Source of the DNA: a bacterium
Lineage (GTDB): Bacteria > Electryoneota > RPQS01
Direction of reading: 5' to 3'
Assembly: GCA_036504735.1 (NCBI GenBank)
Contig: DASXUQ010000005.1
Coordinates: forward strand, 341,377-405,376
DNA length: 64,000 nt
Shown here: one piece after another, positions 1 to 8,766 of the stretch
Position numbering within the stretch: position 1 is the stretch's first letter
Layout: the number at the start of each line of letters is the position of its first letter
Position numbers and translations under genes: made by a program
Notes under the pieces: model-generated
Told to the model about the DNA's origin: nothing
What the model saw: the letters and a program-made list of their open reading frames with translations, nothing else
Databases searched by the model: none

Positions 1-200
1 ATCGCCCATGTGTGGTCCGCGCCATCAAGTTTCCACGGAAACAGCCGGATCGGATCGGCCAGCGTGATCGCATGCCCCACCGCCGACTGCTCGCGGTCCG
101 GCGCGACCACCCAGATTTCTCCAAAACCCTGTAGGGCTTTCACCAGCGCGTGCAATCCCGGAGACTGAATTCCGTCATCGTTCGACAGCAGAACTCTCAC
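1..200 (-). CDS. surE: 5'/3'-nucleotidase SurE (5' part only, runs off window)
   Basis: Partial. Translating the minus strand from a GTG at 200 gives an N-terminus containing LLSNDDG followed by SPGL and [13 protein letters not shown]. This is the hallmark start of SurE, a metal-dependent phosphatase of nucleoside 5'/3'-monophosphates; the paired Asp and Asn of SNDDG are metal ligands in the family. The GTG overlaps the accD stop as GTGA, and the purine-rich AAGGCGG about 7 bases upstream is a plausible ribosome site, so surE looks translationally coupled to accD as the last visible gene of the operon. About 66 codons are present; the rest lies left of the window. Confidence 0.88.
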   Translation of the reverse strand, partial: MRVLLSNDDGIQSPGLHALVKALQGFGEIWVVAPDREQSAVGHAITLADPIRLFPWKLDGADHTWA

Positions 201-1066
201 GCGTTTTCCGCCTTGCCGGTCATGAAGAAACTCAAAATGGTAATGAGCGTGGGCCGGATGTCGCCGCGCGATACAATGCGGTCCAGGAAGCCCTTATCCA
301 GCAGGAACTCGCTGCGCTGAAATCCCGGCGGCAGATCCTGTCCAATCGTCTGTTTGATCACGCGCGGTCCGGCAAAACCGATCAGCGCTCCCGGCTCGGC
401 AAGATTGACGTCGCCCAGCATTGAAAAGCTCGCGGTCGTTCCGCCCGTCGTCGGATTGGTCAGAATCGAAATGTACGGCAACCCCGCGTCGGAAAGCTCC
501 ACCAGCTTTACGCTGGTCTTCGCCATCTGCATCAGCGAGATCATCCCTTCCTGCATTCGCATACCGCCGGAGCGCGAAATCACGATCAACCCGCGCTTCT
601 CGGCAATCGCCTTGTCCACCGCGCGCGCCAGCTTTTCGCCCACCACGCTGCCCACGCTGCCGCCCATGAACACGAACTCCATGATCGCCAGCACCGCGGG
701 AATCTCTCCTACCGTACAGGTGCCGATGGTCACCGCTTCATTCTTGCCGGTCTTCTTGGTCGACGCGGTCAGACGGTCGCTGTATTTCATCTGGTCGCGG
801 AAACCGAGAGGATCCATCGACTTCAAATCATGCTCGAATTCCTGCCAGCTCCCTTCGTCGGCGATGATGCCGATGTATTTGTCGCTGGGCATAGGAAAAT
901 GGAAATTGCATTTCGGACAGACCAGCAGCCGCTTTTCCAGTTCGCGATTGAAGACGATTTCGCCGCAGCTCTCGCACTTCACCCAAAGATTGTCGGAGGT
1001 CGTCGTTTTCTTGTTGGGCTGTGGCACCACGCCCGTGCGATCCCGCTTAAACCATTCCAGAGCCAT
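197..1066 (-). CDS. accD: Acetyl-CoA carboxylase carboxyltransferase subunit beta
   Basis: AccD pairs with AccA to move the carboxyl group from carboxybiotin to acetyl-CoA, the first committed step of fatty-acid synthesis. The 289-residue length is normal. A four-Cys zinc ribbon is visible (C31, C34, C50, C53), then the crotonase-like carboxyltransferase fold with SGGMRMQEG (usually SGGARMQEG) and the Gly-rich TTGGTTASF segment. accA is not in the window. The gene sits 4 bases after rimI and shares a GTGA junction with surE. Confidence 0.97.
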   Translation of the reverse strand: MALEWFKRDRTGVVPQPNKKTTTSDNLWVKCESCGEIVFNRELEKRLLVCPKCNFHFPMPSDKYIGIIADEGSWQEFEHDLKSMDPLGFRDQMKYSDRLTASTKKTGKNEAVTIGTCTVGEIPAVLAIMEFVFMGGSVGSVVGEKLARAVDKAIAEKRGLIVISRSGGMRMQEGMISLMQMAKTSVKLVELSDAGLPYISILTNPTTGGTTASFSMLGDVNLAEPGALIGFAGPRVIKQTIGQDLPPGFQRSEFLLDKGFLDRIVSRGDIRPTLITILSFFMTGKAENA

Positions 1067-1070
1067 GCGG

Positions 1071-1589
1071 CTATTTCTCCTCTGTTTTCGACCCGGTCTC
1101 TCCGGCCATCACCTCGTCCGTCACTGGGGCGGCAATCTCCGGCATCGCACAATGCATCACCAGAGCGTCCTCGCCGTCACCATAATATTTCTTCCGCACC
1201 GACAGCGGCTTGAATCCGAACCGCTCATACAGCGCCTGCGCCGGGGTATTGGTCACGCGCACTTCCAGAAACATGTCGCGCATTCCCTGCTTCTGCCCTT
1301 CGGCAACCAGGTACGACAGCAGTTTCGATCCTACGCCCTTGCGGTGCATCTCCTCGGCCACGGCCACATTCAGAATATGAATCTCGTCGATCACCCACTG
1401 CGTAATGATGTAGCCGACCACATGGCCATCCACCATCGCCACCCAGTTGTTCGGCGAAAAACTCATGATCTCCAGAAAGCTCGCAGCGGACCACGGGTCC
1501 TTGTAGACGGCCTTCTCGATCTTCAGAATAGCCGCAAAATGATCGGGCGTCAGCGTTACGAGCGTAATGTCAGGCTTTGAGTTGTCCAT
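1071..1589 (-). CDS. rimI: Ribosomal-protein-alanine N-acetyltransferase family (RimI-like GNAT)
   Basis: Single GNAT domain. The acetyl-CoA-binding loop RKGVGSKLL and the late NTPAQALYERFGF segment are characteristic of RimI, which acetylates the N-terminal Ala of ribosomal protein S18. I take the ATG at 1589 as start: an earlier in-frame start at 1610 would push the overlap with folP from 20 to about 41 bases. The C-terminus carries about 20 extra charged residues. The substrate is inferred from family likeness only; other RimI-like acetylases are possible. Confidence 0.82.
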   Translation of the reverse strand: MDNSKPDITLVTLTPDHFAAILKIEKAVYKDPWSAASFLEIMSFSPNNWVAMVDGHVVGYIITQWVIDEIHILNVAVAEEMHRKGVGSKLLSYLVAEGQKQGMRDMFLEVRVTNTPAQALYERFGFKPLSVRKKYYGDGEDALVMHCAMPEIAAPVTDEVMAGETGSKTEEK

Positions 1590-2445
1590 GGATTTCCCGG
1601 AAGCGATCAAGAATATCCACTACCTGTTTGATTTCCCGCACGTCATGAACTCGTACCACGTCCGCGCCGTAGAGCGCCGCTATGGCCACTGCCGCTGCGG
1701 TTGAATACTGCCGCTGATCGGGCGGCAGGTGATTGAATTCTCCGGTAAACGCTTTGCGCGACGGTCCCGCCAGCACGCCCGCCGCCAGGGTCCGGAAACC
1801 GTCCAACCCGCCCAGCAAACGGTAGTTCTGCTCAAACGTTTTGCCGAAACCGATGCCCGGATCTACAAGGATTCTCGAGCGCGGAATTCCTGCTTGTAGG
1901 GCGATGCGCACGCCGTCCGCAAGGTAGTCTTCGATTTCACCGAACAGATCGCCGTACTGAGTATCCTGCTGCATCACCTTGGGCATGCCCCGCATGTGCA
2001 TCAGCACGACCCCGGCGTTTTGCGCGGCGCACACTTCGGGCAACTCCACGTCGCCATGAAAGCCGCTGACGTCATTGACAATCGACGCTCCCGCCTGTAG
2101 ACACTCCGCGGCAACCTTCGCATAGGTCGTATCCACTGACAGCGGCACAGTCACCTTCCCGCGCAGCTTCTCAAATACCGGAATCAGCCGCCGCAACTGC
2201 TCGTCCGCATCCACCGCATCGCTTCCGGGGCGTGTGGACTCCGCTCCAAGATCCAGAAGATCCGCGCCATCCTGTATCAGTTGCAACGCATGGTCCGCCG
2301 CGCTCTGCGCATCGAAGAAACGTCCGCCATCCGAAAAGGAATCAGGCGTCACGTTCACGATGCCCATCAGCAGGGTTCGCTTGCCGAGCAGGAATTCTCC
2401 TCCCCGGTATTCCCACACCCGTGCGGTGGTGGCCTCAGCTTCCAT
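1570..2445 (-). CDS. folP: Dihydropteroate synthase
   Basis: Condenses 6-hydroxymethyl-dihydropterin pyrophosphate with p-aminobenzoate in folate synthesis; cytoplasmic TIM barrel. Visible signatures are GIVNVTPDSFSDGG near residue 30, AESTRPG near residue 70, NDVSGF, and DPGIGFGKTFEQN, in the usual order for the pterin-binding family. The 291-residue length is slightly long because of a 25-residue N-terminal extension. It overlaps folE by about 11 bases and rimI by about 20, so the folate genes are tightly coupled. Confidence 0.97.
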   Translation of the reverse strand: MEAEATTARVWEYRGGEFLLGKRTLLMGIVNVTPDSFSDGGRFFDAQSAADHALQLIQDGADLLDLGAESTRPGSDAVDADEQLRRLIPVFEKLRGKVTVPLSVDTTYAKVAAECLQAGASIVNDVSGFHGDVELPEVCAAQNAGVVLMHMRGMPKVMQQDTQYGDLFGEIEDYLADGVRIALQAGIPRSRILVDPGIGFGKTFEQNYRLLGGLDGFRTLAAGVLAGPSRKAFTGEFNHLPPDQRQYSTAAAVAIAALYGADVVRVHDVREIKQVVDILDRFREIHGQLKA

Positions 2446-2989
2446 TCATCAGGTGCAGTGCTTCCAGCCGCGTCGCTTCCTTGCCCATGGCACCGCGCAC
2501 CGCCGACGTAATCGTCCAGCTTCCGTGCACCTTTTCGCCGCGCATCATCAAACACAAGTGCTGTGCGCGCACAACCACAAACACGCCCATCGGTCCCAGC
2601 TTATGCATCAGCGCGTCGGCCAGCCCCGTCGTCATGGTTTCCTGAAGCTGTGGACGCTGCGCGAAAATCCGCACGATGCGCGCCAGCGACGAGAAACCCG
2701 TGACCATGGCATCCTTGGGAATGTAGGCAATCGACACGAATCCCCAGAAGGGCAGCAGATGGTGCTCGCACATGGAATAAAACGGGATGTCGCGATGGAT
2801 AATCATCTCATGGTGCTCGGCCGGAAACAGCTTTAATTCCATTTCCGGGTCCTTGCCCAAACCAGAGAAGACCTCTTCGTACATTTCCGCGACACGGCGC
2901 GGCGTTTCAACCAGCCCAAGGCGTGTCGGATCCTCGCCGATGCCTTCCAGCATCAACCGGACACCGGCCTCAATTTTGTTTCGGTCTAC
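2435..2989 (-). CDS. folE: GTP cyclohydrolase I
   Basis: Converts GTP to 7,8-dihydroneopterin triphosphate, the first step of tetrahydrofolate synthesis. Key motifs are MCEHHLLPF (Zn-binding Cys and His), the QLQETMT segment and MRGEKVHGS. The reading frame is open back to an ATG at 3049, but that would overlap the PEGA gene by 80 bases and add residues foreign to the family. A TTG at 2989 gives about 184 residues beginning where FolE homology begins. The start is therefore inferred; the identity is secure. Confidence 0.93.
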   Translation of the reverse strand, partial: VDRNKIEAGVRLMLEGIGEDPTRLGLVETPRRVAEMYEEVFSGLGKDPEMELKLFPAEHHEMIIHRDIPFYSMCEHHLLPFWGFVSIAYIPKDAMVTGFSSLARIVRIFAQRPQLQETMTTGLADALMHKLGPMGVFVVVRAQHLCLMMRGEKVHGSWTITSAVRGAMGKEATRLEALHLMNGS

Positions 2990-3599
2990 CAAAGCTGTCC
3001 ACCGGCAAAGGTTTAAGGTTGAAACGCACAATTTCTTCCTGCCCGGCACGCAGGTCCACCTTCACGTTGGCGGGGCCGTCAGGCACGTAGCCGTACTTCG
3101 TCACCGTAATCAGGTGCGGACCCACCGGGATATGATCCAGGCGCGAGTTCGTATGCAACTCCGTGGGCGATCCGTTCAGCACAATGGTCGCCCCCGGCAC
3201 GTTGGAAATCACCTGAATGCTGCCCGTACGGTCGCGCATCAAAATAATCAGTAGTGTGACCGCAAGAAACGCCAGCACGACGAGGAGCACCAGGCGGTTG
3301 CGCACGCGCCGCTGTCCCGCTTCCAGTTCCTCCATGTCCACGGGAATCTGACTTTCCCGCTCCCGGATCTCGTCGTCGGTCAGCCACTCGACCTCGCCGT
3401 CCTCGTTTTCGACGCGCTGATAGCCGCCCCGTGACAGGTAGTAGGCTTCAATTTCCTCTTCAATAATCCGCCGCCGGTCCTCCGGCATCCCCGCGGAACC
3501 GTGCTGCATCCGCGCCGGTCCGGCTCCGCGCATCTGCTCGCGGCTCTCCAGTTCCTTGCGGATCAGGTGACGAAGTTCTTCTTCTTCCCGATGGTCCAT
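2970..3599 (-). CDS. Single-pass membrane protein with C-terminal PEGA domain
   Basis: A 209-residue protein with a charged, Met/Arg-rich cytoplasmic N-terminal half, one membrane helix (LVLLVVLAFLAVTLLIIL, about residues 113-130) and a C-terminal PEGA-type beta domain (GSIQVISNVPGATIVLNG, then PVGPHLITVTKYGY). PEGA domains are extracytoplasmic and usually linked to surface-layer or envelope proteins. It sits between ftsH and folE in one operon. No enzymatic motif is visible and the specific role is unknown. Confidence 0.8.
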   Translation of the reverse strand: MDHREEEELRHLIRKELESREQMRGAGPARMQHGSAGMPEDRRRIIEEEIEAYYLSRGGYQRVENEDGEVEWLTDDEIRERESQIPVDMEELEAGQRRVRNRLVLLVVLAFLAVTLLIILMRDRTGSIQVISNVPGATIVLNGSPTELHTNSRLDHIPVGPHLITVTKYGYVPDGPANVKVDLRAGQEEIVRFNLKPLPVDSFGRPKQN

Positions 3600-3605
3600 G
3601 AAGCC

Positions 3606-5534
3606 TTATGCTGAGGTTGGTGACGCGCCGTCGCCGCGCTGCTCGCGGGCCATCGTAACATCCGCCGAGGACGGAATCCCCAGCGTCGCTTCGATTTCCG
3701 CCGCGTCCAAAGATTCATTCTCAACCAGCGTCGTTGCCAGTTTATGCAAACGGTCGGATTCGCGGGAGAGAATCTCCGCCGCCCGGCGTTCCGCCGTCTC
3801 CACGATAGTTCGCACGGCTTCGTCAATCGCCGTGGCCGTCTGGTCGCTGTAATCCTGCACGTGATTGTAGTCGCGTCCAAGGAACACTTCTTCCTCTTTG
3901 CGGCCATACGTCAAAGGCCCGAGGGCATCCGACATGCCCCACTGCGTGACCATCGTCTTGGCAATATCCGTGGCGCGTTTCAGGTCGTCGGAAGCCCCGC
4001 TGGTGAACTCGTCGAACACGAGTTTCTCCGCCACGCGTCCGCCCATCAGAATCGCCAACCGGCCTTCCAGATAGGTTCGCGAGTAGCTGTGCTTGTCGTC
4101 CAGCGGCACAAAATGCGTCACGCCCATGGCTCGCCCGCGCGGAATGATAGTCACCTTATGCACCGGATCCTGACCCGGCACAAATTTGGCCACCAGCACG
4201 TGTCCCGCCTCGTGATACGCCGTCGTCTTTTTCTCGTAATCGGAAATGACAGCCGACTTCCGCTCCACGCCCATCAGGACCTTGTCCTTTGCGGATTCGA
4301 GGTCTTCCATCGTGATCGATTCCGCGTCGTGCCGTGCGGCCAGAAGCGCCGCCTCGTTCATCAAATTCGACAACTCCGCACCCGCCATGCCGGGAGTGCT
4401 CTTGGCAATGGTCTCCAAATCGACGTCATCGGCCAGTGGCTTGTTCTTGGCGTGAACCTTCAGAATACCCAACCGGCCTCGCACGTCGGGACGGTCCACC
4501 ACGATCTGGCGGTCAAAACGCCCCGGCCTGAGCAGCGCCGGATCCAGAATATCAGGGCGGTTCGTGGCGGCAATCAAAATGACGCCGTCGTTGTCTTCGA
4601 AGCCGTCCATCTCAATCAGAAGCTGATTCAGCGTCTGCTCGCGTTCGTCATGCCCGCCGCCAAGGCCCGCTCCACGGTGCCGTCCCACGGCGTCGATTTC
4701 GTCGACGAAGATAATACAGGGCGCGTTCTTCTTGCCGGTCTCGAACAGGTCGCGGACACGGCTGGCGCCTACGCCGACGAACATCTCCACAAACTCCGCG
4801 CCGCTGATCGAGTAAAACGGCACGCCCGCCTCACCCGCGACCGCCTTGGCCAGCAGCGTTTTGCCCGTTCCCGGAGGCCCCAGCAGCAGGCAACCGCGCG
4901 GTATGCGTCCGCCCAGTTTGACAAACTTGCGCGGGTTCTTGAGGAAACTGATAATCTCGCCCAGTTCTTCTTTGGCCTCTTCCGCTCCCGCCACGTTGGC
5001 AAAGGTCGTTTTCGACTTGGAGTCGGTCATCAGCTTCGCCTTACTCTTGCCGAAGCTGAACAGGCCTTTGGGCCCCATCCCGCCCTGCATCCGCCCGAGC
5101 ATGAAGACAAAGAAGGCAATCATCACCAGCCACGGCAGAGCCCCGATCAGATAGGTCCCGAGATCGGGCCGCTTGATTTTCGAATCCAGCGCCACGCCGC
5201 TTTTCAGCAAACGCTGCACCATCAGGTCGTCTACGTCCTGCGGCAGCGTCGTGTGAAACTGCTTGCCGTTCTTGTAGAAGCCGTGCAATACCTGGCCGAC
5301 AATCGTGCCTTCCCGAACCTCCCCGGCGGCAACCTGCTGCTCAAAACGGTAGTAGGGAATCTCCACGTCCGCGGCGCGGTGCTGGAAGAGTTGCGATACC
5401 ACAATCAAAGCAAGCACAACCAGCAGCAGAATGTAGAGTGTGTGCGTAGCACGACGCCATTCGATTCGGTCTTCAGGTGGTTTCTTGCGCTTTGGATCGC
5501 GCTTGCCGTCCGGGTTCTGTTCTGAAGAACTCAT
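3606..5534 (-). CDS. ftsH: ATP-dependent zinc metalloprotease FtsH
   Basis: Membrane-bound AAA+ protease that degrades membrane and short-lived cytoplasmic proteins. Two N-terminal membrane helices (about residues 31-50 and 131-150) flank a periplasmic segment. The AAA module has Walker A GPPGTGKT, Walker B IIFVDEID and the second region of homology with LRPGRFDR. The protease domain carries the zinc site HEAGH. The 642-residue length is normal. It overlaps hpt by 4 bases (ATGA-type), so the two are probably translationally coupled. Confidence 0.98.
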   Translation of the reverse strand: MSSSEQNPDGKRDPKRKKPPEDRIEWRRATHTLYILLLVVLALIVVSQLFQHRAADVEIPYYRFEQQVAAGEVREGTIVGQVLHGFYKNGKQFHTTLPQDVDDLMVQRLLKSGVALDSKIKRPDLGTYLIGALPWLVMIAFFVFMLGRMQGGMGPKGLFSFGKSKAKLMTDSKSKTTFANVAGAEEAKEELGEIISFLKNPRKFVKLGGRIPRGCLLLGPPGTGKTLLAKAVAGEAGVPFYSISGAEFVEMFVGVGASRVRDLFETGKKNAPCIIFVDEIDAVGRHRGAGLGGGHDEREQTLNQLLIEMDGFEDNDGVILIAATNRPDILDPALLRPGRFDRQIVVDRPDVRGRLGILKVHAKNKPLADDVDLETIAKSTPGMAGAELSNLMNEAALLAARHDAESITMEDLESAKDKVLMGVERKSAVISDYEKKTTAYHEAGHVLVAKFVPGQDPVHKVTIIPRGRAMGVTHFVPLDDKHSYSRTYLEGRLAILMGGRVAEKLVFDEFTSGASDDLKRATDIAKTMVTQWGMSDALGPLTYGRKEEEVFLGRDYNHVQDYSDQTATAIDEAVRTIVETAERRAAEILSRESDRLHKLATTLVENESLDAAEIEATLGIPSSADVTMAREQRGDGASPTSA

Positions 5535-6079
5535 TTATCCTCGACTAATGCATAGAGATCGGGCAATTGCCGCCATTGCTGCGCGTAGTCCAGCCCGTAT
5601 CCGATCACGAACTCGTCGGGAATTTCCATCCCTACGTATTCGACGGGCGAGCCCACTGCCGTAAAGCAGTGTTTCATGAACATGGCCGTCATGACGACGC
5701 TGGCAGGATTCTTATCCTGCATATGCTGCCGTAGAAACCCCAGCGACTTGCCGGTGTCTACAATATCCTCCACCAGTATCACGTGCCGGCCCGTCAGATC
5801 CATGTCCACATCCTTGGTCAGGGACAGATCTCCGGAACTCATGCCGTCACGGTAACTGGACAATTTGATAAAATCCACTTCGCACGGGATGTTCAATGCG
5901 CGGATCAGATCCGCCATGTAGATGAAGCAGCCGTTGAGCACGCCCACCAGCACAGGCCGTTTGTCCCGGTAGTCTTCACGAAGACGGTCGGCAACCTGTA
6001 ACAGATGCTCCTGAATGGTTTCGCGACTGATCAACATTTTGAAACGGTGCGGCCCTATGCCAATGATCTCAGACGACAT
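5531..6079 (-). CDS. hpt: Hypoxanthine phosphoribosyltransferase
   Basis: Purine salvage enzyme converting hypoxanthine or guanine plus PRPP to IMP or GMP. The PRPP-binding motif VILVEDIVDTGKSL and the early VGVLNGCFIYMADL loop are diagnostic. The open frame extends to 6175, but the ATG at 6079, 13 bases after the tilS stop, gives a standard 182-residue protein starting MSSEIIG. The tilS-hpt-ftsH order is the conserved one seen in Bacillus and many other phyla. Confidence 0.96.
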   Translation of the reverse strand: MSSEIIGIGPHRFKMLISRETIQEHLLQVADRLREDYRDKRPVLVGVLNGCFIYMADLIRALNIPCEVDFIKLSSYRDGMSSGDLSLTKDVDMDLTGRHVILVEDIVDTGKSLGFLRQHMQDKNPASVVMTAMFMKHCFTAVGSPVEYVGMEIPDEFVIGYGLDYAQQWRQLPDLYALVEDK

Positions 6080-6092
6080 TACCTGCGCCAAT

Positions 6093-7448
6093 TTATTCGC
6101 CCTCGCTCCAAGTAACCCAGACAATCTCACCCTGCGTTCCATCCGCCGCAATCCGCTCATCCACAATCGTGCCACTCAGCATCATCAGTGGCCCAGCCTC
6201 ATCTGCCAGTACCAGCACGCGCGACCGTTCGAATGGATCCATTTTCTTTTCAGCCAGCAGATCCGCAATCTTCTTCTCCGGCCTTCGCCGGGGAGTAATC
6301 CGGTCTCCCGGCTGCCAGTTCCGTACCACCAAATTGCGTCCCAAAACATCAGAACGCAGACCAATTGCAGCTCCGTTGGGGGGCGTGCTGCCGATTTCAA
6401 GTGTTGCCTTGCGGCCGGGGATCTGCCATAGTCCGACAGACACAGGCATTCGAACCTGATCAGCCGGCAAATCCTTCACCAGCCATGCGGTCCGTCCCCT
6501 CCGCACCAGTTGAATTCCAAAGGGAAGCGGCAGGGCGGCCTCGGGACCCCGGCCACACAAGAAAGATGTGATCTGCCGTCTCAATTTGGACGGCAACCGT
6601 GCGTCCTGTTGACCCGTCAGATGGCCCCACATGACTTCCGCAGGCAAAAAAGTCAAGTTATTAAAATAACGGAAAATCTCGTCAATTGCAAGGCCAACGG
6701 CACCTGCCTTCAAGCCCGGCTTATGCACTATGGGAAGCTCATAAACTAATCTTCGCCATACGTTTAGCACACGTTCCAGATCTCGTCCAGCCATCGAAAA
6801 TCGTTCGATTTGGTGACGATTCCAATACTCCGGGTGCTCCCTAAGTTCAGAGCGTAAACGGTTTCTCTGAAAGCGGAGATCCAGATTGGTAGAGTCTTCG
6901 TGAAACGGCAGCCCTGCCCCCGCAACCCAGGCGCGAACCTCACGTCGGAGCACGGTCAGCAATGGTCGCAAAATGTTGCCCCGCCGTGCCGGAATTCCGG
7001 TCCATTCATACCAAGGTGCACCGCTGCGCATCCTCATCAGCACCGTCTCTGCCGAATCATCCATCGTGTGCGCCGTCAGAATCCAGCGGCAGTGCATCTC
7101 GCTTGCCATCTCCTGCAGCGTCGCATAGCGCAAGCGGCGCGCGGCCGCTTCCAGGGACAGATGCTGATTCTTTGCCTCCAGCGGCACATCCACAGACTTT
7201 GCTATGACAGGAATCCGCCGCGGCTCCGTGATCTGAGCAATAGCCAACAGGTCTTTGTCCGCGTCTGTCCGAATGCCGTGATTCACATGCCCGGCCACCA
7301 GCCTCGCCGCAGGAATCCGCGCCCCATCCGCAAGCAACGCGAGCAAGCCCTGTGAGTCCGCTCCGCCTGACACGGCCACGAGGAAGCGGTCATCAGGCAA
7401 AGTACGCGCATTCAGAAAGCTCGAGATGTGAGACAAGCCATCGAACAT
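6093..7448 (-). CDS. tilS: tRNA(Ile)-lysidine synthase
   Basis: Modifies C34 of the CAU-anticodon tRNA-Ile to lysidine so that it reads AUA. The N-terminal PP-loop ATPase motif SGGADS lies near residue 27, followed by AGHVNHGIR and TAHTMDDSAETVLMR, both typical of TilS. The C-terminal third carries the TilS substrate-binding region (PGDRITP, KKIADLLAEKK). The 451-residue length is normal. A terminator-like hairpin ends about 20 bases before the start codon, so this first operon gene either relies on readthrough or has an unseen promoter. Confidence 0.96.
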   Translation of the reverse strand: MFDGLSHISSFLNARTLPDDRFLVAVSGGADSQGLLALLADGARIPAARLVAGHVNHGIRTDADKDLLAIAQITEPRRIPVIAKSVDVPLEAKNQHLSLEAAARRLRYATLQEMASEMHCRWILTAHTMDDSAETVLMRMRSGAPWYEWTGIPARRGNILRPLLTVLRREVRAWVAGAGLPFHEDSTNLDLRFQRNRLRSELREHPEYWNRHQIERFSMAGRDLERVLNVWRRLVYELPIVHKPGLKAGAVGLAIDEIFRYFNNLTFLPAEVMWGHLTGQQDARLPSKLRRQITSFLCGRGPEAALPLPFGIQLVRRGRTAWLVKDLPADQVRMPVSVGLWQIPGRKATLEIGSTPPNGAAIGLRSDVLGRNLVVRNWQPGDRITPRRRPEKKIADLLAEKKMDPFERSRVLVLADEAGPLMMLSGTIVDERIAADGTQGEIVWVTWSEGE

Positions 7449-7465
7449 GAGACGTTCAACCTGTG

Positions 7466-7498
7466 CAAAAAGAAAAAGCCTTGCCAGATCTGCAAGGC
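7466..7498 (-). terminator. Intrinsic terminator after the methyltransferase gene
   Basis: On the minus strand a perfect 7-bp stem, GCCTTGC/GCAAGGC with a 7-base loop, is followed by TTTTTCTTTTT. It lies about 37 bases downstream of the methyltransferase stop. It also lies only about 20 bases upstream of the tilS ATG. Confidence 0.8.
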
Positions 7499-7534
7499 AT
7501 GACCACTATGTCTTGAAAGCTGACATGCTGTGCC

Positions 7535-8386
7535 TCAAGCCATCTTCTTAACGGCCTTGAACTGCAGCGAGCCTGCAAACCGCATCTCCAGATCCTCGGG
7601 CGCTGATTTTCCTTTCATCCGGTACCCCGCCCGCCACAAAGCCAAACCAAGACGAAAACTGAGACGTCCCCACGCGCGATGGATTGCGCTCAACGCGGAG
7701 ATCTGGTTCCACACCCAAAAGGACTCATTCAGCGATTCGCGGAAGGACCAGCCGGGATAAACCTCAATAGCCTCAAAACCCGCTCTGCTGAGCAGTTCAC
7801 GAACTCCGAGGTGCGTCATGTGGAAGTACGTCTGCTTATCCTGAGCTTCGAGAAAGGCAACCGTTCCCACCAGCGCGCCTCCCGGACGCAGTACCCGGGC
7901 AATCTCCGAAATTCCCTTCAGAGGATCGGCCAGATACTGGAAGACCGAGATCGCCGTGACGATATCGAACTGGCTATCGGCGAAGGGCAGTTCGTGACCG
8001 TCACAAACATAATCCGAATGGTCTGAGGGGTAGACATCGAAGGCGGTCACCTCCAGCCCGCGGCCTTCCATCCATGCACGGTCGCCGCCCTCTCCGCAAC
8101 CGTAATTCAGCACGGTCTTGCCGGGCGTCGACACCAGAAGTTCGGCCAAGACTCCGGTTCGCCAGTGATTTCTCAGTCTGCGATGCCGTCGCTCCAGTGT
8201 GCGTCCCTTCGGAGCGCTCATGGTCTCCGCCGCCAGTCTACTGCGGCTGGAGATCAGAATAGGAATAGACCGGTATGAATGCCTCGCAAAGCTATGATTG
8301 CAGACCTTGCAGCGATACGTGCCATCCGGGGCAGGCAGGAGCGAATTCGCGCCACATTCCACACAGCGTAACGCCACAGCAGTCAT
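7535..8386 (-). CDS. Zinc-ribbon class I SAM-dependent methyltransferase
   Basis: A 283-residue protein with an N-terminal four-Cys ribbon (CVECG ... CKVCNHSF, about residues 8-30) resembling the Trm112/zinc-ribbon head found on some methyltransferases. A Rossmann methyltransferase domain follows, with motif I LNYGCGEGGD, an acidic post-I Asp in FDVYPSD, and the IARVLRPGGALVGTV region typical of Methyltransf_11. The C-terminus is hydrophobic and basic. The substrate is unknown; such proteins often act on glycans, lipids or quinones. A terminator follows it, so it is probably monocistronic. Confidence 0.8.
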   Translation of the reverse strand: MTAVALRCVECGANSLLPAPDGTYRCKVCNHSFARHSYRSIPILISSRSRLAAETMSAPKGRTLERRHRRLRNHWRTGVLAELLVSTPGKTVLNYGCGEGGDRAWMEGRGLEVTAFDVYPSDHSDYVCDGHELPFADSQFDIVTAISVFQYLADPLKGISEIARVLRPGGALVGTVAFLEAQDKQTYFHMTHLGVRELLSRAGFEAIEVYPGWSFRESLNESFWVWNQISALSAIHRAWGRLSFRLGLALWRAGYRMKGKSAPEDLEMRFAGSLQFKAVKKMA

Positions 8387-8454
8387 GAGGTGTCCACATA
8401 ACTAAATTCCCACTGCCGAAATTCCGCCAGTGGGCACATTAGAAGACAAGATTG

Positions 8455-8528
8455 TAGCGGAGGAGGGATTTGAACCCCCGACACCAGGATTATGATTCCC
8501 GTGCTCTGACCAACTGAGCTACTCCGCC
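8455..8528 (-). tRNA. tRNA-Met (anticodon CAT)
   Basis: Folds as a complete 74-base cloverleaf on the minus strand: acceptor GGCGGAG/CTCCGCT with one G-U, D-arm AGCTCAGTTGGT, anticodon loop ATCATAA (CAT) and T-arm with GGTTCAAAT. Discriminator A; no encoded CCA. The anticodon fits elongator Met or the lysidine-modified Ile tRNA; the overall sequence looks more like elongator Met, but the proximity of tilS makes the Ile2 alternative worth checking. Confidence 0.92.
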
Positions 8529-8571
8529 AAATGCTGACCCGTGCCTCCGCGGCCATCCAGATAAGCCGCCT

Positions 8572-8600
8572 AATATACGACAAAACCGATCTTCTGTCAA
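8572..8600 (-). promoter_or_regulatory. Sigma-70-type promoter for tRNA-Met
   Basis: On the minus strand a perfect -35 TTGACA (8600-8595) and a -10 TATATT (8577-8572) are separated by exactly 17 bases. The predicted start falls near 8565, about 37 bases before the mature tRNA 5' end. Confidence 0.85.
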
Positions 8601-8672
8601 GAGCATTTCGCACGGCCTAGCCTCCCTCCCGTCACAAATCCCCCGGATCCTCCGCACCGTGCATATCTCCTC

Positions 8673-8701
8673 TTGACTCTTCGCCGAAGCGGCGCTACAT
8701 T
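8673..8701 (+). promoter_or_regulatory. Sigma-70-type promoter for the epimerase gene
   Basis: Plus-strand -35 TTGACT (8673-8678) and -10 TACATT (8696-8701) with a 17-base spacer, about 65 bases upstream of the ATG at 8767. It is arranged back-to-back with the tRNA-Met promoter. Confidence 0.72.
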
Positions 8702-8766
8702 TGCATGGGTGAGTAATGCTCGACAGAGCCTCTCATCTCCGTCGCTCATCGAAAAACTTACACTAT

